A stretch of DNA of 9,151 nucleotides from Acidobacteriota bacterium. GTDB taxonomy: Bacteria > Acidobacteriota > Vicinamibacteria > Vicinamibacterales > CAVVIG01. The notes below the pieces were generated by a model. That model did no database searches, had not been told where the DNA came from, and worked only from the letters and a program-made list of their open reading frames with translations. Location: positions 1 to 9,151 of the forward strand of contig QHWL01000008.1 of NCBI GenBank assembly GCA_003222555.1, read 5' to 3'. The position numbers and the translations under genes were made by a program. The stretch's first letter is position 1, and each line of letters begins with the position of its first letter. Shown here piece by piece: positions 1-5,418 of the stretch.

Positions 1-2
1 CC

Positions 3-212
3 GGTCACACGGAGGAAGTCCGCGGTCCGGGCGTCGTCGGGGAACAGCCGGTGCTGGCACCCGGTGAGTCGTTTCAGTACACGTCGGGCTGTCCGCTGAA
101 GACCTCCACCGGGGTCATGCGAGGCACCTACCAGATGGTCACCGGGAACGGAGCCCATTTCGACGTGGAGATCGCTCCATTCGCGCTGCACGAACCCTAC
201 ACGGTGCACTGA
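3..212 (+). CDS. apaG: ApaG domain protein, C-terminal part (5' end outside window)
   Basis: The last 69 residues of an ApaG-family protein are visible, reading in from the window edge to a TGA at 210-212. ApaG proteins are small (about 125 residues) beta-sandwich proteins of fibronectin-III-like fold. They are historically linked to Co2+/Mg2+ resistance, but the biochemical role is not settled. The family signature is clear: [20 protein letters not shown], then [19 protein letters not shown], corresponding to the GVVGxQPxIxPGxxYxYTSG and GxMxGxYxM core of Escherichia coli ApaG. The ending [10 protein letters not shown] matches the last strand. About 55 N-terminal residues should lie upstream. 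The next gene is 63 bp downstream on the same strand, so co-transcription is possible but not shown. Confidence 0.9.
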   Translation, partial: GHTEEVRGPGVVGEQPVLAPGESFQYTSGCPLKTSTGVMRGTYQMVTGNGAHFDVEIAPFALHEPYTVH

Positions 213-236
213 AAGACCGTTGCCGTCGATATGGGT

Positions 237-265
237 GGTGTCCGGCTGCCGGCCGGACTGACACC
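237..265 (+). promoter_or_regulatory. GC-rich hairpin just upstream of the next gene's Shine-Dalgarno
   Basis: GTCCGGC at 240-246 and GCCGGAC at 252-258 form a perfect 7-bp stem with a 5-nt loop. The flanking GGT (237-239) and ACC (263-265) can add three more pairs across a bulge. No T-run follows, so this is not a standard terminator. It ends one base before the GGAGG ribosome-binding site (266-270) of the downstream gene, where it could damp read-through or translation. That role is inference; GC-rich DNA forms such stems by chance. Confidence 0.3.
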
Positions 266-275
266 GGAGGCAACG

Positions 276-1214
276 ATGGCGAGAACGTGTTCGAAATTCG
301 TGTGGACGGCCGGGCTGGTCGTCTGCGCGGTTTTGCCCGTCTCTTCACAACCCCGTGATCCGCGTCAGTTCGGGTCGCCCGCCGCGCTGACGTGCGATGC
401 GGCCCAGATCAAGCCGGACAGCTACGCCTTGGCCACACGCGTCCAGGCGTCCATCGTCACCGAGGACCGGAGTCGGTGGTGGGAGCGGTTCAGCATCGCC
501 AAGGGTGCCGACGATCTTCGCGATCTCAATTGGGGTTCGCTTTTCGCCGCGGAGCGGGCCGTCGAGCTCGACCCTCACAACCTGCTCGCGCACGCCGTGC
601 TCGCGCGGCAGGACGTGCTGCTCGGGCTGAGCGCGTCGCGCGCGGAGGCCGAATGGCGCGCCGTGCTCGACAACGGGGGCGCCGTCGTGTGGACGGCGAC
701 GCTGTACGACGTCGACGTCAAGAGCTACTTCATCGTGGCGTTCGATCGCCTGGCGCTGCGCGTCTACCGCTTCGGCGAGCTGGCCCACCCGTTCGGCACG
801 CACCTGGGGATGCCGAAATTTCCCGGGTCAGATCGCGAACGTCTCTGGCGCGCGTGGGCCGGGTGCGTCGATGCGAAAGCGCGGCCGGAAGCCAGCGTTC
901 CCTGGAGCGATGTGCGCGAGATCAAAGCCGGCAACTGGGTGCTGGAGTTCAAGCTGGCGCAAAAGATTATCGTCGGCTCCGACGGCGGGAAACGCAAAGA
1001 ACTCGACGTCATCAAAATGAACCTCCATGGCGGCACGCCCACGCTGGAGACGCATGTGAGCCGCGATCCGATCGATCCGTGGAACATCGACGTGCGGACG
1101 ATGGGCATCGGGCCGCTCGCGTATCAGGAACGTGTGCGGCGGACGCTCGTGAAGTTCGTCGATCCGGACGGGCGCATCGCCTTGCCCAAGGCGTCGCGTT
1201 CTGCGGGGTGGTAG
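276..1214 (+). CDS. Secreted protein of unknown function with a TPR-like helical segment
   Basis: I do not recognise this 312-residue protein. The ATG at 276 is preferred over the upstream in-frame ATG at 231: a GGAGG lies 5 nt before it, and starting here puts a signal peptide at the very N-terminus (basic MARTCSK, a hydrophobic stretch at residues 9-21, then a likely cleavage near VSSQ at 22-25). An exported location is therefore likely. Residues 84-117 (LNWGSLFAAERAVELDPHNL and onward) have the alanine and DP/N pattern of one or two TPR-like helices, but a full tandem array is not visible. The C-terminal half, rich in W, F and V, looks beta-rich. Cys40 and Cys197 are the only cysteines in the mature part and could form a disulfide. 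The gene ends 10 bp from the converging recQ stop codon. It is probably lineage-specific, and no enzymatic motif is seen. Confidence 0.75.
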   Translation: MARTCSKFVWTAGLVVCAVLPVSSQPRDPRQFGSPAALTCDAAQIKPDSYALATRVQASIVTEDRSRWWERFSIAKGADDLRDLNWGSLFAAERAVELDPHNLLAHAVLARQDVLLGLSASRAEAEWRAVLDNGGAVVWTATLYDVDVKSYFIVAFDRLALRVYRFGELAHPFGTHLGMPKFPGSDRERLWRAWAGCVDAKARPEASVPWSDVREIKAGNWVLEFKLAQKIIVGSDGGKRKELDVIKMNLHGGTPTLETHVSRDPIDPWNIDVRTMGIGPLAYQERVRRTLVKFVDPDGRIALPKASRSAGW

Positions 1215-1239
1215 TCGATGGTCGCTAATCGTTAGTCGT
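1212..1239. repeat. Four imperfect 7-bp tandem repeats spanning two convergent stop codons
   Basis: The sequence reads TAGTCGA, TGGTCGC, TAATCGT, TAGTCGT in four consecutive 7-bp units. The first unit contributes the TAG stop of the plus-strand secreted-protein gene (1212-1214). The recQ stop codon lies at 1225-1227 on the other strand, across the second and third units. The last unit encodes part of the RecQ C-terminus. No hairpin terminator is visible between the two genes. Confidence 0.6.
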
Positions 1240-3180
1240 TCGTCCTGCCTGGCGCTCGGAAAAGGCACGCAGCGCTTCCAAAAACACCTCGCCAAAGTCA
1301 GCGGCCTTCTTGGCGCCGACGCCGTAGACGTCGTGAAGATCGTCGAGCGTCCGGGGACGCCGCTGCACCAGCTCGTGCAGTGTTGTGTCGTGGAAGATTA
1401 CGTAGGGCGGCACGCCCCGCTCGCGCGCCAGCCGCAGCCGCACGTCGCGCAGCACATCGAACAGGTCGCGATCGGCACCGCCTGCGACCGGGTCGGGAAG
1501 GCGCCCTCGCGCGCGCTTCTTGGTCGGCGTCGGCTGAACTTCGCGGTAGAGAACGCAAGTCCCCTCGCCGCGAAGCAAGACGGCGCCCGACGCCGTCAGC
1601 CGCAACACGGGATAGGGCTCGCCGTCTCTCAACAGGAACCCTCCACCGACAAGCTGTTCGATATAGCCGCGCAGAGCGGCGCTCGACTCGTCTTTCAGGA
1701 TGCCGAACGTCGACAAACGGTCGTGTCCACAGGCGACCACCTTCTCGGTGGCGCGTCCGAGGAGGACGTCAGTGACGTGGGCGATCCCCCAGCCCTGCCT
1801 GACACGCGCGACGCACGACAGAATCTTACGCGCCACGATCGTCGAGTCGCCGACCAGATCCAACTCCTTCAAACACCAGTCGCAGGCGCCGCACGCACCG
1901 CGCGCGTACAGCTCGCCGAAATACTCGACGAGCGCACCGTGCCGGCACCGCGTGCCGGCGGCATAGCGCTCCATGTCGCGCAGAAGCCCGCGCGCGCTGT
2001 CGGTCAGCTCGCCGTTGGTCTCGAGCATCTGCCGCCACCGCACGAAATCGGCGCCGGAATACACGAGGACGCATTCGGCCGGCAGCCCGTCGCGCCCCGC
2101 GCGTCCCGATTCCTGCTGGTAGTGCTCGAGCGATCGGGGGGCGCCCGTGTGTACGACAAACCGCACGTTCGAGCGATCGATCCCCATGCCGAACGCGACC
2201 GTCGCGACCACGATGTCGGCGCGCTCGTCGAGGAATGCCTCTTGATGCCGGCTTCGCACATCGTCTGCAAGACCGGCATGGTAAGGGACGGCACGATGTC
2301 CCTGGGCGCCGAGCCACGTGGCAAGCGCCTCGACCTCGCGGCGCGACGGGCAGTACACGATGCCGGCTTCGTTTTCATGGCGCGCGAGGATCTGGAGCAG
2401 CTGGCGCTGGAGGTTGCCGCGGCGCAGCACGCGATACGTCAAATTCGGCCGATCGAAGGAGCCGACCAGCACGAGCGGATCGTTCAGCCTCAGCTCGGCG
2501 ACGATGTCGCGGCGGACGCGTTCGGTCGCCGTCGCTGTGAACGCGTGGAACGAGACGCGCGGAAACTCCTCGCGAAGCCGTCCGAGTTGACGGTACTCGG
2601 GCCGGAAGTCGTGTCCCCACTGGCTGATGCAATGCGCTTCGTCCACGGCGATGAAACGAACGCCAGACTCCTGCAGCATCCGGCGCAGGCCGTGGCTGCC
2701 GTCGCCCATCAGCCGCTCCGGCGAAACGTACAACAGCCGGCAGCGATCGTCGCGCACGCTTGCGATCACGTCGTCACGTTGTTCGCCTGTGAGCGTGCTG
2801 TTGAGATACGCCGCCGACACACCGTCCACGCGAAGTCCGTCGACCTGATCCTTCATCAGGGAAATGAGGGGCGAGACGATGAGCGCGACGCCGATCCTTC
2901 CTTCGAACTGTCCGCCTCGAGGCGCCTTTCCTTCGTAGTGTCCGCCTTGAGGACCGTTGGGAACAAGCGCCGGCGCCTGGAAGCACAGCGACTTGCCGCC
3001 GCCGGTCGGGAGCACGACCACGCTGTCACGCGATTCGAGAATTGCGTGCATGGCTTCGCGCTGCAGCGGGCGAAAACTCGAGAATCCCCAGACGCGGTGC
3101 AACGCGTCTTCGAGGAGACGATCGGGGTGGACGCCGCTTCCAGGGTCAGCGTCTGGCGTAGGTGTGCTCGACGTAGTCAT
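1225..3180 (-). CDS. recQ: ATP-dependent DNA helicase RecQ
   Basis: A 651-residue superfamily 2 helicase that unwinds DNA 3' to 5' in recombination and replication-fork repair. Visible in order: motif 0 FRPLQ (Gln40), Walker A TGGGKS (59-64), motif Ia [11 protein letters not shown] (102-112), DEAH (180-183), aromatic-rich loop [12 protein letters not shown] (185-196), motif III TATA (215-218), motif [12 protein letters not shown] (356-365), zinc-site cysteines 412, 430, 433 and 436, a winged-helix region (about 445-545) and an HRDC domain (about 570-645). All core residues are intact. Between Walker A and motif Ia there is an extra stretch of about 20 residues (77-97) made of two copies of a 10-residue repeat. 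The ATG at 3180 lies inside the end of ispG, 35 bp before its stop, with only a weak Shine-Dalgarno. The next Met (44) would remove motif 0, so 3180 is kept; translational coupling to ispG is likely. Length is slightly above E. coli RecQ (about 610). Confidence 0.97.
   Translation of the reverse strand: MTTSSTPTPDADPGSGVHPDRLLEDALHRVWGFSSFRPLQREAMHAILESRDSVVVLPTGGGKSLCFQAPALVPNGPQGGHYEGKAPRGGQFEGRIGVALIVSPLISLMKDQVDGLRVDGVSAAYLNSTLTGEQRDDVIASVRDDRCRLLYVSPERLMGDGSHGLRRMLQESGVRFIAVDEAHCISQWGHDFRPEYRQLGRLREEFPRVSFHAFTATATERVRRDIVAELRLNDPLVLVGSFDRPNLTYRVLRRGNLQRQLLQILARHENEAGIVYCPSRREVEALATWLGAQGHRAVPYHAGLADDVRSRHQEAFLDERADIVVATVAFGMGIDRSNVRFVVHTGAPRSLEHYQQESGRAGRDGLPAECVLVYSGADFVRWRQMLETNGELTDSARGLLRDMERYAAGTRCRHGALVEYFGELYARGACGACDWCLKELDLVGDSTIVARKILSCVARVRQGWGIAHVTDVLLGRATEKVVACGHDRLSTFGILKDESSAALRGYIEQLVGGGFLLRDGEPYPVLRLTASGAVLLRGEGTCVLYREVQPTPTKKRARGRLPDPVAGGADRDLFDVLRDVRLRLARERGVPPYVIFHDTTLHELVQRRPRTLDDLHDVYGVGAKKAADFGEVFLEALRAFSERQAGRTTND
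2898..2952 (-). repeat. In-frame 30-bp direct repeat inside recQ
   Basis: Two 25-bp copies (2898-2922 and 2928-2952) agree at 22 of 25 positions by hand count and are offset by exactly 30 bp. They encode [10 protein letters not shown] and [10 protein letters not shown] in RecQ. The 12-bp palindrome CGCCTCGAGGCG (2913-2924) sits at the junction of the copies. The insertion falls between helicase motifs I and Ia, where E. coli RecQ has only a few residues. The gene stays in frame. Confidence 0.7.
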
Positions 3181-4372
3181 CGACCAGCCGCTGGAACTCC
3201 GCGGCGAGCTCTTCAGGGGTTCCGCGCAGCGTCTTCACATGCCGGCCGTCGATGAAAATGGGACAGGTGGGCGCTTCTCCGGTGCCCGGCAGGCTGATGC
3301 CGATGTTGGCGGTCTTGGACTCCCCCGGACCGTTGACGACACAGCCCATCACGGCAAGCGTCATCGACTCGACGCCCTCGTAGCGGATTTTCCACTCACG
3401 CATCCGCTCGCGAACGTACGCCTGAATCCGTTCGGCGAGCTCCTGGAATGTCGTGCTCGTCGTCCTCCCGCAGCCGGGGCAGGCGGTGACGCTCGGCGAG
3501 AACGACCTGAGACCGAGCGCCTGCAGCAGCTCGCACGCCGCATACACTTCTTCGCGGCGGTCGCCGCCAGGAGCCGGCGTCAGCGACACGCGGATGGTGT
3601 CGCCGATGCCTTCCGCCAGCAGCACGCCCATGGCGGACGCCGACCAGACGAGGCCCTTCGTACCCATGCCGGCTTCGGTGAGCCCCAGGTGCAGCGGTTG
3701 ATCGGTCTGCCGCGCGAGCGCGCGGTACACGGCAATGAGATCGCGCGGCCGCGAGCTCTTGCACGAGATGATGATTTGATCTTTGCGCAGGCCGCTTTCG
3801 ATCGCGAGCGCTGTCGATTCGACCGCCGAGATCACCATGCATTCGTTGATGATCTCTTCGGAGGTCTTGCCGAGATCGCGATCCGTATTCTCCTGCATCT
3901 TCACGACGACGAGCTCCTGGTTGAGCGAGCCGCCATTGACCCCGATGCGCACCGGCTTCTGATGCTCCCCGGCGACTTTGCAAATGGTGGTGAACTGCTC
4001 ATCGCGGCGCTTCCCCGTGCCGACGTTGCCGGGGTTGATGCGGTACTTGTCGAGCGCGCGCGCGCACTCGGAAAACCTGGTGAGCAGGATGTGCCCGTTG
4101 TAGTGAAAGTCGCCGATGAGCGGCGCAGTGCAGCCGGCGTCGAGCATCCGCTGTTTGATCTCGGGAACAGCCGCGGCCGCCTCGGGCAGGTTCACGGTGA
4201 CGCGCACCATCTCCGATCCGGCCTCGGCCAGTTCGACGCACTGTGCCGCCGTGCCGCGCGCGTCGGCGGTATCGGTCATCGTCATCGACTGAACGACGAT
4301 CGGCGCACCACCGCCGACATGGACGCTTCCGACCTTCACGCCGACGGTCTTGTGAACTCTCACCAGGCTCAT
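3146..4372 (-). CDS. ispG: 4-hydroxy-3-methylbut-2-en-1-yl diphosphate synthase (IspG/GcpE)
   Basis: A 408-residue IspG, a cytoplasmic iron-sulfur enzyme of the MEP isoprenoid pathway. It reductively opens methylerythritol cyclodiphosphate to 4-hydroxy-3-methylbutenyl diphosphate. The N-terminal TIM-barrel part shows [11 protein letters not shown] (27-37), the phosphate-loop region RINPGNVG (111-118) and IGVNGGSLN (143-151). The C-terminal part carries the [4Fe-4S] ligands Cys298 and Cys301 (ACPGCGRT) and Cys344, plus Glu351 in GCVVNGPGE, matching the three cysteines and one glutamate of E. coli IspG. Length is that of the standard two-domain bacterial form, without the extra central domain of plant-type enzymes. 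The ATG at 4372 has an in-frame stop 18 bp upstream, which fixes the start closely; the Shine-Dalgarno is weak. Its last 35 bp overlap the start of recQ, and the coiled-coil gene ends 79 bp upstream on the same strand. Confidence 0.97.
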   Translation of the reverse strand: MSLVRVHKTVGVKVGSVHVGGGAPIVVQSMTMTDTADARGTAAQCVELAEAGSEMVRVTVNLPEAAAAVPEIKQRMLDAGCTAPLIGDFHYNGHILLTRFSECARALDKYRINPGNVGTGKRRDEQFTTICKVAGEHQKPVRIGVNGGSLNQELVVVKMQENTDRDLGKTSEEIINECMVISAVESTALAIESGLRKDQIIISCKSSRPRDLIAVYRALARQTDQPLHLGLTEAGMGTKGLVWSASAMGVLLAEGIGDTIRVSLTPAPGGDRREEVYAACELLQALGLRSFSPSVTACPGCGRTTSTTFQELAERIQAYVRERMREWKIRYEGVESMTLAVMGCVVNGPGESKTANIGISLPGTGEAPTCPIFIDGRHVKTLRGTPEELAAEFQRLVDDYVEHTYARR

Positions 4373-4435
4373 GCGGGGATTAATCTCTCATGATAGCATC
4401 CGCCCTCGGAACCGCTGGCTGAGCGAAGTGGCATC

Positions 4436-4455
4436 GTCACGTGACCTAACGTCAC
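4436..4455. promoter_or_regulatory. GTCAC/GTGAC palindromic sites upstream of ispG
   Basis: GTCACGTGAC (4436-4445) is a perfect 10-bp palindrome. Its right half, GTGAC, forms a second inverted repeat with GTCAC at 4451-4455 across a 5-bp gap. Three half-sites in 20 bp look like an operator, 64 to 83 bp upstream of the ispG start codon and overlapping the end of the coiled-coil gene. No matching regulator is encoded here and no confident -35/-10 pair was found, so the role is a guess. Confidence 0.25.
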
Positions 4456-4937
4456 TTGAGACGTGGGCCCCGCGTGTGGTTGGCGGATCGATGCCTCTTC
4501 TGTTCCTGGATGAGCGAGAGGCGAGCGATGACATCTTCGTGGAGCACGCGCATCTGGCGTCGAGTTTCTTCATCGCCAGCCCGGATCTCGACCCGCAGGT
4601 TTTCGTCGACAGTCCGGATCTCAGCCCACAGATTTTCGTCGACAGTCCGGATCTCGGCCCGCAGATTTTCGTCGAGAGCCCGGATCTCGGCCCGCAGGTT
4701 TTCGTCGACAGCCCGGATCTCGGCCCGCAGGCTCTTGTCGACAGCTCGGATCTCGCCCCCCAAGCCCTGATCGCCAGCACGAATCTCGTCTCGCACCGCA
4801 GAAAACTCACTGCGAACCTCGTCGCGGAATTGCAGGAACTGCGATTCGAGGCGATCCATCCGTTCGGGCAACGCTTCGAGGCTTTCCACGCGACGCTCCA
4901 GCCTATCTACACGACTGGCAAGAGTTTGCTGCGGCAT
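4452..4937 (-). CDS. Small coiled-coil protein built of 11-residue repeats
   Basis: From the ATG at 4937 this is a 161-residue protein. That start has a GAGGTG Shine-Dalgarno 6 nt upstream and opens MPQQTLASRVDRLERRVESL, directly into coiled coil. An upstream in-frame ATG at 5084 would add 49 residues without coiled-coil character and has no visible Shine-Dalgarno, though its codon use does not exclude translation. The core is at least five near-identical 11-residue units, EIRAVDENLRA and variants, flanked by degenerate copies. Hydrophobic residues fall at I, V/L and L with 3-4-4 spacing, the pattern of a hendecad coiled coil. The unit is rich in alternating Glu, Asp and Arg. There is no signal peptide or membrane segment, so the protein is probably cytoplasmic and elongated, perhaps oligomeric. 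The C-terminal residues RHRSANHTRGPRLK are basic. Function is unknown. It precedes ispG on the same strand. Confidence 0.7.
   Translation of the reverse strand: MPQQTLASRVDRLERRVESLEALPERMDRLESQFLQFRDEVRSEFSAVRDEIRAGDQGLGGEIRAVDKSLRAEIRAVDENLRAEIRALDENLRAEIRTVDENLWAEIRTVDENLRVEIRAGDEETRRQMRVLHEDVIARLSLIQEQKRHRSANHTRGPRLK
4578..4775 (-). repeat. 33-bp tandem repeat array inside the coiled-coil gene
   Basis: Six consecutive 33-bp units start at 4578, 4611, 4644, 4677, 4710 and 4743. On the plus strand each begins AG(C/T)CCGGATCTCGGCCC or a close variant. The first five differ from each other at only a few positions; the sixth is more diverged. Degenerate units continue on both sides (4545-4577 and 4776-4808). 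Each unit encodes one 11-residue hendecad on the minus strand. The close DNA similarity suggests recent expansion or homogenisation, not only selection on the protein. Confidence 0.85.
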
Positions 4938-5125
4938 CGACGGCACCTCGACTGCGGCAAGCCGCTCACAAGCACTCGTTCCCGCGACGAGTGTCTTTTG
5001 CCAGCGGTGTGCCATCTCGAGGACCGCCATATCGACCGACGACGCTACCATCGTCGCAGCGCCGCGCGCAACATCATGATCCATGTCCGCCCGGCGGCAG
5101 GAGTGAGTGCGACGTTTGACCGCAG

Positions 5126-5219
5126 CCGCCTTCGCGCCGGAGGCGCTTCCGCCTTCGCTGAAGCTTCGGCGGACCGCGGTAGCCTTGGCGGAGGCTGGTC
5201 GGCGAGCCTCGCCGAAGCT
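5126..5219. repeat. Intergenic GC-rich repeat with imperfect long hairpin
   Basis: CCGCCTTCGC occurs twice in direct orientation (5126-5135 and 5149-5158). It is followed by a long imperfect stem: AGCTTCGGCG (5162-5171) pairs perfectly with CGCCGAAGCT (5210-5219), and inside it GAGGCT (5191-5196) pairs with AGCCTC (5205-5210) as an alternative inner stem. Read on the plus strand, the frame gives AFAEASADRGSLGGG, a string I remember as recurring in predicted proteins from soil MAGs; that points to a dispersed non-coding repeat mistaken for coding sequence. I cannot confirm this without a search. Confidence 0.55.
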
Positions 5220-5226
5220 CGGGGAG

Positions 5227-5324
5227 AACCACGCCGAGCGGAGGCGGGAGCTCGCAGAGCACGCTGAAAAATCCTTGGGTATTTCTTCTCTGCCGCCTCC
5301 GCAGTCTCTGCGTTGAACGTGGTT
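5227..5324. repeat. Inverted repeat with AACCACG ends (possible REP/MITE-like unit)
   Basis: The outer arms are AACCACG (5227-5233) and CGTGGTT (5318-5324). The inner arms are GCGGAGGCGG (5238-5247) and CCGCCTCCGC (5293-5302), a perfect 10-bp match. Between the inner arms is a 45-nt loop. The right arm carries 15 nt between its inner and outer parts, against 4 nt in the left arm. No transposase and no convincing target-site duplication are seen. It directly adjoins the hairpin at 5126-5219, so the two may be one composite element. Confidence 0.5.
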
Positions 5325-5418
5325 TCTTAAAAAGCGTCGCCGCCCTAACCAGAGTCGCCTTACAACCGCCCGGCCTCCGCCGCGCGCGCCGGTCGAGATT
5401 CAGCTAGGATTGAGGCTG
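5325..5418. other. Leader of the UPF0182 gene; no clear promoter
   Basis: This is the remainder of the divergent spacer. It begins with a short A/T-rich patch (TTCTTAAAAA at 5323-5332) and then becomes GC-rich. I see no -35/-10 pair with proper spacing and no riboswitch-like or tRNA-like fold. GAGG at 5412-5415 is a close-set Shine-Dalgarno candidate for the ATG at 5419. The stretch 4938-5125, next to the coiled-coil gene, likewise shows no promoter I can defend. Confidence 0.4.

Noticed and set aside
237..265. Hairpin as an apaG terminator
   Set aside because: No T-run follows, and the stem abuts the next gene's ribosome-binding site.
231..275. Upstream ATG at 231 as start of the secreted protein
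   Set aside because: It would bury the signal peptide behind 15 extra residues and overlap the hairpin at 237-265; the ATG at 276 has a well-placed GGAGG.
1333..3255. Long plus-strand open frame (640 codons) opposite recQ
   Set aside because: It is antisense to a RecQ with every helicase motif intact; its translation has no recognisable domain and is Arg/Ala-rich as expected from a high-GC shadow frame.
2957..4393. Plus-strand open frame (478 codons) opposite ispG
   Set aside because: Antisense to a full IspG with all iron-sulfur ligands; no domain in the shadow translation.
4578..4775. 33-bp array as a CRISPR
   Set aside because: Units are directly adjacent with no unique spacers, and they encode a regular protein repeat.
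4371..5267. Plus-strand open frame of 298 codons with DLGPQVFVDSP repeats
   Set aside because: The repeats mirror the 33-bp array; the minus-strand reading gives a coherent coiled coil with a Shine-Dalgarno, while this frame runs through the intergenic hairpin and has no ribosome-binding site I can see. Kept only as a low-probability alternative.
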